Assembly: GCA_001458075.1 (NCBI GenBank) | Contig: LN899469.1 | Coordinates: 1,524,659-1,588,658 of the forward strand | Origin: Idiomarinaceae bacterium HL-53 | GTDB lineage: Bacteria; Pseudomonadota; Gammaproteobacteria; Enterobacterales; Alteromonadaceae | Length of the DNA: 64,000 nt | Direction: 5' to 3' | In this document: positions 1 to 8,111 of the stretch, piece by piece | Layout: each line of letters starts with the position of its first letter | Numbering within the stretch: position 1 is the stretch's first letter | The notes under the pieces: generated by a model | Told to the model about the DNA's origin: nothing | Databases searched by the model: none | Seen by the model: only the letters and a program-made list of their open reading frames with translations | Made by a program: the position numbers and the translations under genes

Positions 1-55
1 TGTATCATAACGAGCTATTTGACCCCTCATGGGGCGGTTTTCTTACGGAGATATG

Positions 56-1054
56 ATGCTGTTACCTATTGTTGCGTTAATCGTGGGTCTTGCGGTGCTA
101 GTTTGGAGTGCAGACAAGTTTATTGAAGGAGCTGCGGGAACCTCTAAAATTCTAGGCGTACCGCCTTTGATCATTGGTATGTTGGTGATCGGCTTTGGTA
201 CCTCTGCACCTGAAATGGTTGTGTCGGCGTTTGCGGCCGCGAGCGGCAACCCAGGGCTTGCGCTTGGAAACGCCTATGGCTCTAACATTACTAATATCGG
301 TTTGGTGTTGGGCCTAAGCGCCGCGTTGTTGCCAATGACTGTGAGCTCTGGCGTGCTCCGAAAAGAAATTCCACTGTTGATTGCTGTTACGCTCTTGGCA
401 GGATATCAAATACTCGATGGCAATATTTCACGACTCGATGCCGTGGTCTTGTTGGTCGCATTCGTGGGCGTGATGCTCTGGATGGTATTGCAGAATAAGA
501 ACAATATTGACGACTTAATTGGCATTGAAACAGACCAAGAGATGAAAGCGCATCCACTCACATTAAAGATGGCCATTATTTGGTTAATCGTGGGTTTAAT
601 TTTATTGGTTTTAAGCTCTCGCGTGTTGGTATGGGGCGCTGTCGAAATTGCGACCGCATTCGGCGTAGATGATCTCATTATTGGTTTAACGATCGTAGCG
701 TTGGGTACCTCTTTGCCAGAATTGGCCGCAGCGCTGGTGGCGATTCGTAAGCAAGAGCATGATTTGGCGCTTGGTAACTTAATCGGTTCAAACTTATTTA
801 ATACCTTGGCCGTAGTAGGTATCGCGGGCGCTATCAAACCTATCTCTGTAGCCGCAGAGGTCATCACACGTGATTGGTCACTCATGTTGGTAATGACGAT
901 TTTATTAGCGCTGTTCTCTTGGCGTCCGACCGCTTGGACGCCGCAACGACCGGCTCGTATCAATCGTTTGGAGGGGGCAACCTTCTTGGCGATTTATGTA
1001 GGTTACATTGCTTGGCTTATTTTCACCGTTGTGCAGAGTAAAGCGATTGGCTAA
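56..1054 (+). CDS. Calcium/sodium antiporter (CaCA family, YrbG-like)
   Basis: Inner-membrane cation exchanger, expected to extrude Ca2+ against Na+ or H+. The protein has about ten hydrophobic segments and the two inverted alpha-repeats of the CaCA family: GFGTSAPE followed by GNAYGSNITN in the first half, and ALGTSLPE followed by GNLIGSNLFN in the second half. The acidic residues in these repeats bind the ion. An in-frame ATG at 29 lacks a ribosome site. I chose the ATG at 56 because GGAG lies at 47-50, and the protein then starts directly with a hydrophobic helix; an ATG at 53 is also possible. A DUF3429 gene follows after 26 bases on the same strand. Family assignment is firm; the exact ion pair is inferred. 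Confidence 0.9.
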   Translation: MLLPIVALIVGLAVLVWSADKFIEGAAGTSKILGVPPLIIGMLVIGFGTSAPEMVVSAFAAASGNPGLALGNAYGSNITNIGLVLGLSAALLPMTVSSGVLRKEIPLLIAVTLLAGYQILDGNISRLDAVVLLVAFVGVMLWMVLQNKNNIDDLIGIETDQEMKAHPLTLKMAIIWLIVGLILLVLSSRVLVWGAVEIATAFGVDDLIIGLTIVALGTSLPELAAALVAIRKQEHDLALGNLIGSNLFNTLAVVGIAGAIKPISVAAEVITRDWSLMLVMTILLALFSWRPTAWTPQRPARINRLEGATFLAIYVGYIAWLIFTVVQSKAIG

Positions 1055-1080
1055 TTTGCACGCAACAACAGGAGTTTAAG

Positions 1081-1521
1081 ATGGAAAATCCTTTAGTGAT
1101 GCAAGCAACTCGGCTCGCTTGGGCGGGTTTGGTTCCATTTATCCTCACCGTTGTGTTGGGAGCGTTGAATGTAGCACCGGAATTTATGGTTCAGGTGTTT
1201 CTCGTTTATAGTGCGGTGATTCTCTCATTCCTTGGAGGAATTCATTGGGGACTGGCGATGTCTGAAAATCTGCCGAGACCTCAAGGCGCGCTGTTAATTT
1301 GTATGTTGCCGTCGATTGCAGGTTGGGCGGCCGTTGCGTTTTTATCGAGCATGGTTGCGCTACTCGTACTTGCTGCGGTTTACTTATTATGGCTTAACTA
1401 TGACCTAAAAATGGTGAATGCCACATGGTATGAAAGGTTTCGTAAGCCGATTACCTTTGTGGTTGCGGGTACACATCTTATCTGGTTCACCGTTCTGGCA
1501 ACGGCCGCCCGCACACTCTAA
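1081..1521 (+). CDS. DUF3429 family inner-membrane protein
   Basis: Small protein of 146 residues with four to five hydrophobic helices and the SFLGGIHWGLA motif that I associate with DUF3429, a family without known function. A good ribosome site (CAGGAG) sits just before the ATG. It lies 26 bases downstream of the calcium exchanger and is probably co-transcribed with it. Its 3' end is only 4 bases from the convergent cyclase gene, with no obvious terminator between. No catalytic residues can be pointed out. Confidence 0.75.
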   Translation: MENPLVMQATRLAWAGLVPFILTVVLGALNVAPEFMVQVFLVYSAVILSFLGGIHWGLAMSENLPRPQGALLICMLPSIAGWAAVAFLSSMVALLVLAAVYLLWLNYDLKMVNATWYERFRKPITFVVAGTHLIWFTVLATAARTL

Positions 1522-1525
1522 AAAG

Positions 1526-3766
1526 CTATTTGGTTTTGTGGGTAAAAACGCCGTCCCAGTCTGCGGGCGGCGGATTTTCCAAATAATCTTCACAGCGCTC
1601 TACATAAATGGCCGCAAGACCGTCTTCTGGCCACGCTTCCAAATGTACTTCAAATTGCGCTTTAGCGCGTTCAAACTCACTGTGTTCATAGAAAGTAATG
1701 CCTTGTTCGCTGCTTTCAATTTGCGCTCGAGTGGACGCATCGAGCGTTTCGGACTGGCAGCTATCAAGCAATTGAAAGATTCGTAATGGTGCTGTTCGGC
1801 CTTTGACCCGAACTTGATCGACTTTACGGTATAAGAACTTCTGTTTCGCTTCTTCAGTGAGGGTATTCAATGTGCTTTCACTGAACAAAATGTCAACGCC
1901 GTAACCTTTGGTGAGGCCTTCGAGCCGAGAACCAAGGTTTACGTTATCTCCTAGCACTGTATAGGCCATACGAAACTCGGATCCCATGTTACCCACGTTC
2001 ATCAACCCCGTGTGCACACCAATGCCCATTGCAAGTGCTTGCTTCCCTTCAGCAGTAAATTCCTCATTTGTTTTAGCCAAGGCTTTTTGCATTGCGAGTG
2101 CACCTTCAAGCGCATGCTTTGCGTGTAGCTCGTCCTTTAGAGGTGCCCCCCAGAATGCCATGACCGCGTCACCCATGTACTTGTCGATGGTTCCTCGATG
2201 TTCATGGATTGCTTTGGTCACAGGTGTTAGCAAGCGATTCATGACTTCGGTGAGCTCTGAGGGCGGAATTTTCTCGGAGAACGAGGTAAACCCACGTACG
2301 TCGGAAAATAACACGGTGAGCTCCTTTTCTTGCCCAACCATATCTTGCGCTTCTGGGGAGGCGACAATGTCACTCACCAGCTCAGGCGGAATATAGCGAC
2401 CGAACTGCTCTGCAACTTGTCGTTTCTGCAGACTTTCGCGCCAGAAGTTCATGGTGAGGTGCCAACCCGTCATGAGAAGCACAAGTAACAAACCGGAAGC
2501 GAGAGGCAAGACCAGCCCGCTATGCCAAGCGTAAATATTTACAGCTAAGTGTCCACCTGCGAGTACTACACTAATGGTTAACAATGCAACAGCGCGTAGA
2601 CGAGGATAGAACCAGGTCATGAGTACGCCGGTTAACAACAAGCCTAAGAAGGTAATGGCAATACGATAGCCCGGCTCTGCTTTGAAGCCCATTTGTAGCA
2701 TACCGGCTAGAATACTGGCATGGATCTCTACTCCCGGGAAAACACCCCCCACCGGAGTGGAGCGCAAATCCATTAAGCCGGGAGCAGACGTTCCTAAGAG
2801 TACAATTTTCCCTGCCAGTGCTTCAGGCTCTACGTTCCCAGCGAGTACGTCAAATGCAGAAATATAAGTGAAGTGCTCTCTTGTTCCATACCAGGGTACA
2901 AGCACCGCTGCATGTGGGTCGGTTGGGAAATAGAACCCACCAACATCAACCCCCTCTAAGTGCAGCTGACCGCCGCCTTCGAAAATAGCGAGATCCACCG
3001 GAGGTTGGCCGAGGAGTGTATAGAACATCGCCAGAGGCAGACTGGCATAAAGCTCTTGCTCCCATTGTTGCACGAGGGGTACACGCCGAAATACACCGTC
3101 TTCGTCCACCATCGGGTTGTCAAAATAGCCACCAGCCATGACATATGGTTGTACCTCCGGACTGTTGCTGCTGTACCGGCGCGGGCTAAATAAAGGCAAT
3201 GCTTGCCATGTTTCAGCTGCCTCTACCACATCGAGGGGCGGAGGGAGTTGCCCTTGTGAGTCCGCTCCAGTTTCAAGTTGTCCTGCGGAGTCGAAGTAAA
3301 AAGCAGAAACCACTGGGTAGCTCATGAGTACGTCTGCAAGGTGTTGGTCACCACTTGCAATGGCAGGTGATTCTGGAAGGTCTGGGTAACTCTCTCGTAA
3401 TTGTTGCCACTGGAGAGCGAGTAAATTCGCCTCTGGCTCCGCGAATATGACGTCCAAGCCGAGGAGTTGAATTTCATAACTTTCAAAGAGATCATAGATT
3501 AATTGGGCGACATATGCTCTCGGCCAAGGCCATTGGCCGATTTCCTGTAGGCTTCGTTCATCGAGATCAACAATTACAATTCCAGGATCATGAGTGCCGT
3601 CGAGTGTCCGAACCACGCGCTCGTCGTATGAGAGCCATTCCAGCCTCTGGAGTACATTCGAGGGCCAAATATCGACCTGCTCACCAAGAATCCATAGGGT
3701 AATAAGTAAACTGAAAAATCCTTGTAGAAAGCGCGAGCTAGCGAAGTATTTCCGTATCTTACTCAT
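1526..3766 (-). CDS. CHASE2-domain adenylate cyclase (class III)
   Basis: Membrane sensor that should make cAMP from ATP. The layout is an N-terminal membrane helix (about residues 12-30), a periplasmic CHASE2 sensor domain (about 40-345), three membrane helices (about 365-435), then a cytoplasmic class III cyclase domain (about 480-665) and a short TPR-like tail. The two metal-binding aspartates are visible in FSDVRGF (D489) and KYMGDA (D533). K529 and D607 (in LGDNVN) fit adenine rather than guanine specificity. It is the last gene of a three-gene operon, 10 bases after a cyclic-nucleotide phosphodiesterase gene, so synthesis and breakdown of the same messenger are co-encoded. The ribosome site before the ATG is weak, which may mean coupling to the gene upstream. 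The signal sensed by CHASE2 is unknown. Confidence 0.9.
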   Translation of the reverse strand: MSKIRKYFASSRFLQGFFSLLITLWILGEQVDIWPSNVLQRLEWLSYDERVVRTLDGTHDPGIVIVDLDERSLQEIGQWPWPRAYVAQLIYDLFESYEIQLLGLDVIFAEPEANLLALQWQQLRESYPDLPESPAIASGDQHLADVLMSYPVVSAFYFDSAGQLETGADSQGQLPPPLDVVEAAETWQALPLFSPRRYSSNSPEVQPYVMAGGYFDNPMVDEDGVFRRVPLVQQWEQELYASLPLAMFYTLLGQPPVDLAIFEGGGQLHLEGVDVGGFYFPTDPHAAVLVPWYGTREHFTYISAFDVLAGNVEPEALAGKIVLLGTSAPGLMDLRSTPVGGVFPGVEIHASILAGMLQMGFKAEPGYRIAITFLGLLLTGVLMTWFYPRLRAVALLTISVVLAGGHLAVNIYAWHSGLVLPLASGLLLVLLMTGWHLTMNFWRESLQKRQVAEQFGRYIPPELVSDIVASPEAQDMVGQEKELTVLFSDVRGFTSFSEKIPPSELTEVMNRLLTPVTKAIHEHRGTIDKYMGDAVMAFWGAPLKDELHAKHALEGALAMQKALAKTNEEFTAEGKQALAMGIGVHTGLMNVGNMGSEFRMAYTVLGDNVNLGSRLEGLTKGYGVDILFSESTLNTLTEEAKQKFLYRKVDQVRVKGRTAPLRIFQLLDSCQSETLDASTRAQIESSEQGITFYEHSEFERAKAQFEVHLEAWPEDGLAAIYVERCEDYLENPPPADWDGVFTHKTK

Positions 3767-3776
3767 AATTATAAAA

Positions 3777-4523
3777 CTAACTTAGAACATGCCAATGCTG
3801 GCACTCTGGGTCTTGGGCAAAGGTGTACCGTAGCTCTTCTTCGTAGGCAGGCTTGAGGTGCGTTACCCAAATATGCTGCGGTTGAACTGCGAGTGCTGCC
3901 ACCGTCTTTTTCAACGTTGCAGGCGTTAAATGCCCAGATATTTCGGCCATCTCTGTTGCATGATCGGGAAATGCGCACTCGGCCATGAAAATATCAATGG
4001 GTGGCAGCCGATTGAGTTGATCGAGCAGCACATCGTTACATTTGGTATCGGCTGCAAATACGAAGTGTGTGTCCTGATTTTGTACGCTATAGCCAACCGT
4101 TGGTACGGTATGTTCTACAGAAAAGGGCGTGAATTGAATGTCCCCAATTGAAAACGGATTCCAAGGCTCGATGCTCACAAACTCCATAATAGGGTTATTG
4201 TCACTCGGAAGCTTTTCAAAATCAGGCCAAACTTGCCAATTGAAGATGTGTGTTCTCAGTACTTCAATCGTTTTTGGAAGGGCATATACTTTTAGTGAAC
4301 CGTCTAAATGACCGAAAAGATTAGAAATGAAAGCCGGTAAAAAGCAAATATGGTCCATATGGCCATGTGTCAGAACCACATGCTTAATTTTACGCATCTC
4401 CGCTAACGGAAGCTCACCAAGTCCCGAGCCTGCGTCTATCAAGATATGCTCGTTTAGGCGTATACAGGTGCTTCCCGAACTTCCACCAACACCACCGCTA
4501 CAACCCAGAATTTGTATGTTCAT
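3777..4523 (-). CDS. Class-II 3',5'-cyclic-nucleotide phosphodiesterase (metallo-beta-lactamase fold)
   Basis: A 248-residue metallo-hydrolase predicted to hydrolyse cAMP (or cGMP) to the 5'-monophosphate. The zinc motif HGHMDH spans residues 53-58. Further likely ligands are H138, D159 and H222. The segment with E182, SGHLTP (196-201) and THLKP (221-225) follows the signature of the yeast PDE1 / Vibrio CpdP class-II family rather than RNase Z or glyoxalase II. No signal peptide is seen, so it should act in the cytoplasm. GAGGTG lies between the stop of the HD-GYP gene and this ATG. It is the middle gene of the signalling operon and feeds directly into the adenylate cyclase gene. The activity is inferred from motifs and context. 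Confidence 0.82.
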   Translation of the reverse strand: MNIQILGCSGGVGGSSGSTCIRLNEHILIDAGSGLGELPLAEMRKIKHVVLTHGHMDHICFLPAFISNLFGHLDGSLKVYALPKTIEVLRTHIFNWQVWPDFEKLPSDNNPIMEFVSIEPWNPFSIGDIQFTPFSVEHTVPTVGYSVQNQDTHFVFAADTKCNDVLLDQLNRLPPIDIFMAECAFPDHATEMAEISGHLTPATLKKTVAALAVQPQHIWVTHLKPAYEEELRYTFAQDPECQHWHVLS

Positions 4524-4531
4524 GGCTCACC

Positions 4532-6130
4532 TCATTGAGCTGTTGCAGAGGATGCCCGTGGTTTGTATCCCGGTAACTCATGGATATTCACGTCATCGAT
4601 TTGATCTGGCTGTAAATATTTTTCAGCGTAGCGCATGTAAACCTGTTTATCGATAAATAAGTTAAATAAATCAGGGTCTAAGTGCTTATTCTCAACCATT
4701 TTTCCCATAATGGTAAGTGTTTGCGAGAGGGGCATCGGTTTTTTATAGGTGCGCTCGGGTGCAGTTAATGCTTCAAACACATCTGCGATTCCCATGATTC
4801 TTGCAGGGACCGACATTTGTTCTCGCGTGAGGCCCAATGGGTAACCCGTTCCGTCCATGCGTTCGTGGTGGCCACCTGCAAATTCAGGAACACGCTTTAA
4901 GTGTTTGGGAAAGGGAAGTTGGTTCAACATATTAATGGTATGAACCATGTGGTCTTCCATTATCTTGCGTTCGTCGTCAGTGAGGGTGCCACGTCGAATG
5001 GAAAGGTTCTTTAGTTCATCCTCAGTCATCACCGTTTGTTCACGGCCATCAATGGTTGTGTAATTGAGCTTAGCAATTTCATTCAGTTTCGCTAAGTCAC
5101 CGTCGGCCATGAACTCTCCGCCTTTGTTACATTTTCTGAGGAATTCTACGGCATCTTGAAAGTAGGCATCGCCAAGTTCCGGGTGCTCTCGGCGCACACA
5201 TTCCAAGCGTGCCTCAACGGCGTGGATACGATCGCAGATCGTTTCAAGCTTGGTCGATTTCTCTACTACATGCGGCGGCGTCACAATTTTTCCACAATCG
5301 TGCATCCATGCGGCCGTGCGCAGTTCATACATTTCCTCTGCGGTCATCGAAAAGCCTTCAATGCCAGGGTAGTTAGAGCCACTCGCAGCCTCTGCGATCA
5401 TGAGGGTCGCATCAGGTACTCGTCGGCAGTGGGCGCCTGTTTGCGGCGACTTGGCATCGATAGCGCTCGCTATCACTTGAGTAAAGCTATCGAATAGATG
5501 ATGTAAATCGTTAATAAGACGACGGTTTGTGAGTGCAACAGCAGCTTGCGAGGCAAGTGAAGAGACGATTTCAATATCGGCCGCAGAGAACGAGCAAGTT
5601 TGACCCTGTTCGTCTTTCTTGTTGAGTAGCTGCAGGGCGGCAATGATCTCGTTCTCATGGTTGCGCATAGGAACAACCAGCATGGATTGTGAACGATAAC
5701 CCGTGTTCTCATCAAACTTCTTTGTCCCGGTGAAATCGAAACCCTTTTCCTCATATGCGTCCTCAATGCAAACTGTTTGCTCTGAATTCACTGCATACAC
5801 GGCAACCATTCGATTATTAGGTGTTTCGTCTTCCTGATAACAGGGGAGGTCAGGAAAGCGATTATCTATCGGGTCACCGGTGCCACCTAAGTGTACATGC
5901 AAGGTATCGTTCTGCACCAATGTGAAAGATAGTTTTCTTTTGTATGGATCTTCTCCTTCTTGCTGCACTGAGTAGAGCGTGCCTCCATCAGCATGTGTAA
6001 TTTCCCGAGCACTTGTGAGAATGAGCTCAAGAAGCTTGGTTTCATCACGTTCAGCGGAGAGCGCAATACCAATTTGGTTCAAGCGTTGTACAAGTTGAAG
6101 TTCTGTTTGATTCGATTGCGGCGTACTCAT
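4532..6130 (-). CDS. GAF domain / HD-GYP domain phosphohydrolase
   Basis: Cytoplasmic protein with an N-terminal GAF domain (about residues 10-170), a short linker and a C-terminal HD-GYP domain, a family that degrades cyclic di-GMP. The HDCGK motif starts at about residue 277. HHERMDGTGYP lies near 420, so the HD and GYP motifs are both present. The gap between them is about 143 residues, some 80 more than in standard HD-GYP proteins. The extra segment is charged and helical in look. I chose the ATG at 6130 because GAGG precedes it; a frame extension to 6202 has no ribosome site. It is the first gene of the operon with the phosphodiesterase and the CHASE2 cyclase. The GAF domain may bind cAMP or another small ligand; this is a guess. 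Confidence 0.88.
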   Translation of the reverse strand: MSTPQSNQTELQLVQRLNQIGIALSAERDETKLLELILTSAREITHADGGTLYSVQQEGEDPYKRKLSFTLVQNDTLHVHLGGTGDPIDNRFPDLPCYQEDETPNNRMVAVYAVNSEQTVCIEDAYEEKGFDFTGTKKFDENTGYRSQSMLVVPMRNHENEIIAALQLLNKKDEQGQTCSFSAADIEIVSSLASQAAVALTNRRLINDLHHLFDSFTQVIASAIDAKSPQTGAHCRRVPDATLMIAEAASGSNYPGIEGFSMTAEEMYELRTAAWMHDCGKIVTPPHVVEKSTKLETICDRIHAVEARLECVRREHPELGDAYFQDAVEFLRKCNKGGEFMADGDLAKLNEIAKLNYTTIDGREQTVMTEDELKNLSIRRGTLTDDERKIMEDHMVHTINMLNQLPFPKHLKRVPEFAGGHHERMDGTGYPLGLTREQMSVPARIMGIADVFEALTAPERTYKKPMPLSQTLTIMGKMVENKHLDPDLFNLFIDKQVYMRYAEKYLQPDQIDDVNIHELPGYKPRASSATAQ

Positions 6131-6258
6131 ACGTGAGCCTCTATTAGTTTTAGTGATTCGCACAATAGAAACAGCTTTAAAAGATGTCGATAAGACTAAC
6201 ACAGAATAAAATATGTTCAGCTATACTGAGAGGGAAATCTACAGCACGGGAGCTTATT

Positions 6259-7059
6259 ATGTTTACACGTACCATGCTCGTTCTTTGTGTTGCAGTACTG
6301 TCGGGGTGTCCCGCACAAACACCCGAAATGCCCGCGCAACAGGAATCGGTCGCTGCGCGTTGTCAGTTAACTCTCGGCTATGACGCCTGGGAGCCTTATC
6401 AATATAAAGATATCGGCCACGAAGTGAGAGGCGTAGATATTGAGCTAGCGGAAGCAGTTCTTGAGCACATGAATTGTGATTTGGAATTCGTTCAGGCGAC
6501 GTGGCTCGATCTATTGCGAGGGTTAGAAATTGGTGAAATCGATATGCTGGTGGGCGCCTCGAAAACGCCAGAGCGAGAGCGTTATGCTTGGTTCTCAACG
6601 AATTATCGAGATGAACAGTTTGTGCTCTTCGTACGAGAGGGAGAGCTGCATCGGTATCGTGAGATGAACACGGTCGAGACCTTTCTAAACGAAGGCTATC
6701 GGCTCGGTGTCGTGAATCAGTACTATTATGGCGACCCGGTACAAACACTCACTTCTACCGATGCGTTCTCAGATCAGGTGCGAGGGGCGATAATTAGTGA
6801 GCTCAATATGGCCAGGCTGATTGATCAAGATGTAGATGGTGTCTTAGAGGACGAGTTAGTGGGGCTCTCTATGATTCGTCGGAAAGGCTTCGCTGAATAC
6901 GTCACTCCAAGCCATATTGAGGTGGGAGCGTCTCCTGTGTATGCCATGTTCTCAAAAGAAACGGTCACCGAAGCCCAAGTGGAAGCGTTCAATGCTGCGT
7001 TAGTCACAATTCACAATAATGGTACTTATGCAGATATTTTAGCGCGCTATGGACTTTAA
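6259..7059 (+). CDS. Solute-binding lipoprotein, family 3 (PBP2 type)
   Basis: Periplasmic binding protein of the SBP_bac_3 family, related to amino-acid binding proteins and to sensory PBP domains. A lipoprotein signal is visible with the lipobox LSGC ending near residue 14, so it should be lipid-anchored. The family pattern LTLGYDAWEPYQY, then RGVDIELAEAV, and later DMLVGASKTPERE is clear. The ATG at 6259 is preceded by CACGGGAG; an earlier in-frame start at 6184 would bury the lipobox. No cognate permease is near. It is divergent from the HD-GYP signalling operon and overlaps the convergent iron-importer ATPase gene by 4 bases. The ligand cannot be told from sequence. Confidence 0.85.
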   Translation: MFTRTMLVLCVAVLSGCPAQTPEMPAQQESVAARCQLTLGYDAWEPYQYKDIGHEVRGVDIELAEAVLEHMNCDLEFVQATWLDLLRGLEIGEIDMLVGASKTPERERYAWFSTNYRDEQFVLFVREGELHRYREMNTVETFLNEGYRLGVVNQYYYGDPVQTLTSTDAFSDQVRGAIISELNMARLIDQDVDGVLEDELVGLSMIRRKGFAEYVTPSHIEVGASPVYAMFSKETVTEAQVEAFNAALVTIHNNGTYADILARYGL

Positions 7060-8111
7060 GTTTCACAGTAGCCGGCAGGGAAAAGTACGAGGTGGTCTAA
7101 GTTTAGCCTTAGCCCAACCTCGCTTCCTACTTGATATTCGTGGTGGGAGGGGGCCATACACAGAACTTGGCTGCCATCGTTCAGTGCAACTGTGTAGAGA
7201 AAGTGCGCCCCACGAAAGCCTTTACCAATAATTTTGGCACGTCGCTCACTTCTTTCATCAAGCACGATATCGTCAGGTCTAATCAATACGTCGACCGTTT
7301 CGCCTTCACTGTTTTGTGGAACTTCTTCTCCTTCGAGTAACCCTAACGGGGTTTCCACGCGTTTGTCTGCGGTAATGGCGCCGCGCAAGAGCACGCCATG
7401 GCCAATAAAATCTGCAACTAAATGATGTTCTGGCTCGTGATATAAACCATATGGAGTGCTCCATTGAAGCATTCTGCCGTGGTACATCACGCCAGCTTTG
7501 TCGGCCATTGCAAATGCCTCTTGCTGATCATGAGTGACCAAGAGTGCTGTAATGTTCTCTTGTTTGAGCAGACCCCGAACTTCAGTTGCGAGGGATTCTC
7601 TTAACTCTGCATCTAGGCTAGAAAAAGGTTCGTCGAGTAATAGTAGCTTAGGGCGTGGGGCGAGCGCTCTAGCAAGAGCGATTCGCTGTTGTTGGCCCCC
7701 TGAAAGCTGATGCGGATAGCGGTGAGCATAACCTTCTAAACCCACATGCTCGAGTAATTGCGTGACGCGCTTTTGTTTGCTTTGCGCATCCCAGTCACGT
7801 AATCCGAAACTAATGTTCTCGCCCACCGACAAGTGCGGGAAAAGGGCGAAGTCTTGGAAAACCATGCCTACATTCCGTTTCTCTGGGGGAATGAGCTGCC
7901 CAGGTGAGCTTACGAGGCGGCCGTCTAACTCAATACTGCCCGAACGCAAGGGTTCAAAGCCTGCGATAGCGCGCAATAGCGTGGTTTTACCGCAACCGGA
8001 GGGCCCCAGCAGACAGCCTATATCACCAGCCTCGAGGGAGAACTCTACCGAGTCGACAATTGTTTGCTTACCAAAACCGACATTTACTTGGTTAAGCTTT
8101 AACAGGCTCAT
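7056..8111 (-). CDS. fbpC: Ferric iron ABC transporter, ATP-binding subunit
   Basis: ATPase of an iron importer of the FbpABC/SfuABC type. Walker A (GPSGCGKTT), the ABC signature (LSGGQQQRIALARAL) and Walker B (LLLLDEPFSSLD) are all intact. They are followed by a C-terminal TOBE-like region carrying LIRPDDIVLD. The 351-residue length is normal for the family. It is the last gene of the operon, its start overlapping the permease gene by 20 bases, with GAGGAG before the ATG. Substrate is assigned from the ferric-type binding protein and the Fur box upstream of the operon. Confidence 0.9.
   Translation of the reverse strand: MSLLKLNQVNVGFGKQTIVDSVEFSLEAGDIGCLLGPSGCGKTTLLRAIAGFEPLRSGSIELDGRLVSSPGQLIPPEKRNVGMVFQDFALFPHLSVGENISFGLRDWDAQSKQKRVTQLLEHVGLEGYAHRYPHQLSGGQQQRIALARALAPRPKLLLLDEPFSSLDAELRESLATEVRGLLKQENITALLVTHDQQEAFAMADKAGVMYHGRMLQWSTPYGLYHEPEHHLVADFIGHGVLLRGAITADKRVETPLGLLEGEEVPQNSEGETVDVLIRPDDIVLDERSERRAKIIGKGFRGAHFLYTVALNDGSQVLCMAPSHHEYQVGSEVGLRLNLDHLVLFPAGYCET

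Noticed and set aside
406..963. A 185-codon open frame antisense to the calcium exchanger
   Set aside because: It lies wholly inside a gene with clear family motifs, has no ribosome site and no recognisable protein features.
1526..3766. Guanylate cyclase as the product
   Set aside because: The base-selecting residues are lysine and aspartate, which fit ATP.
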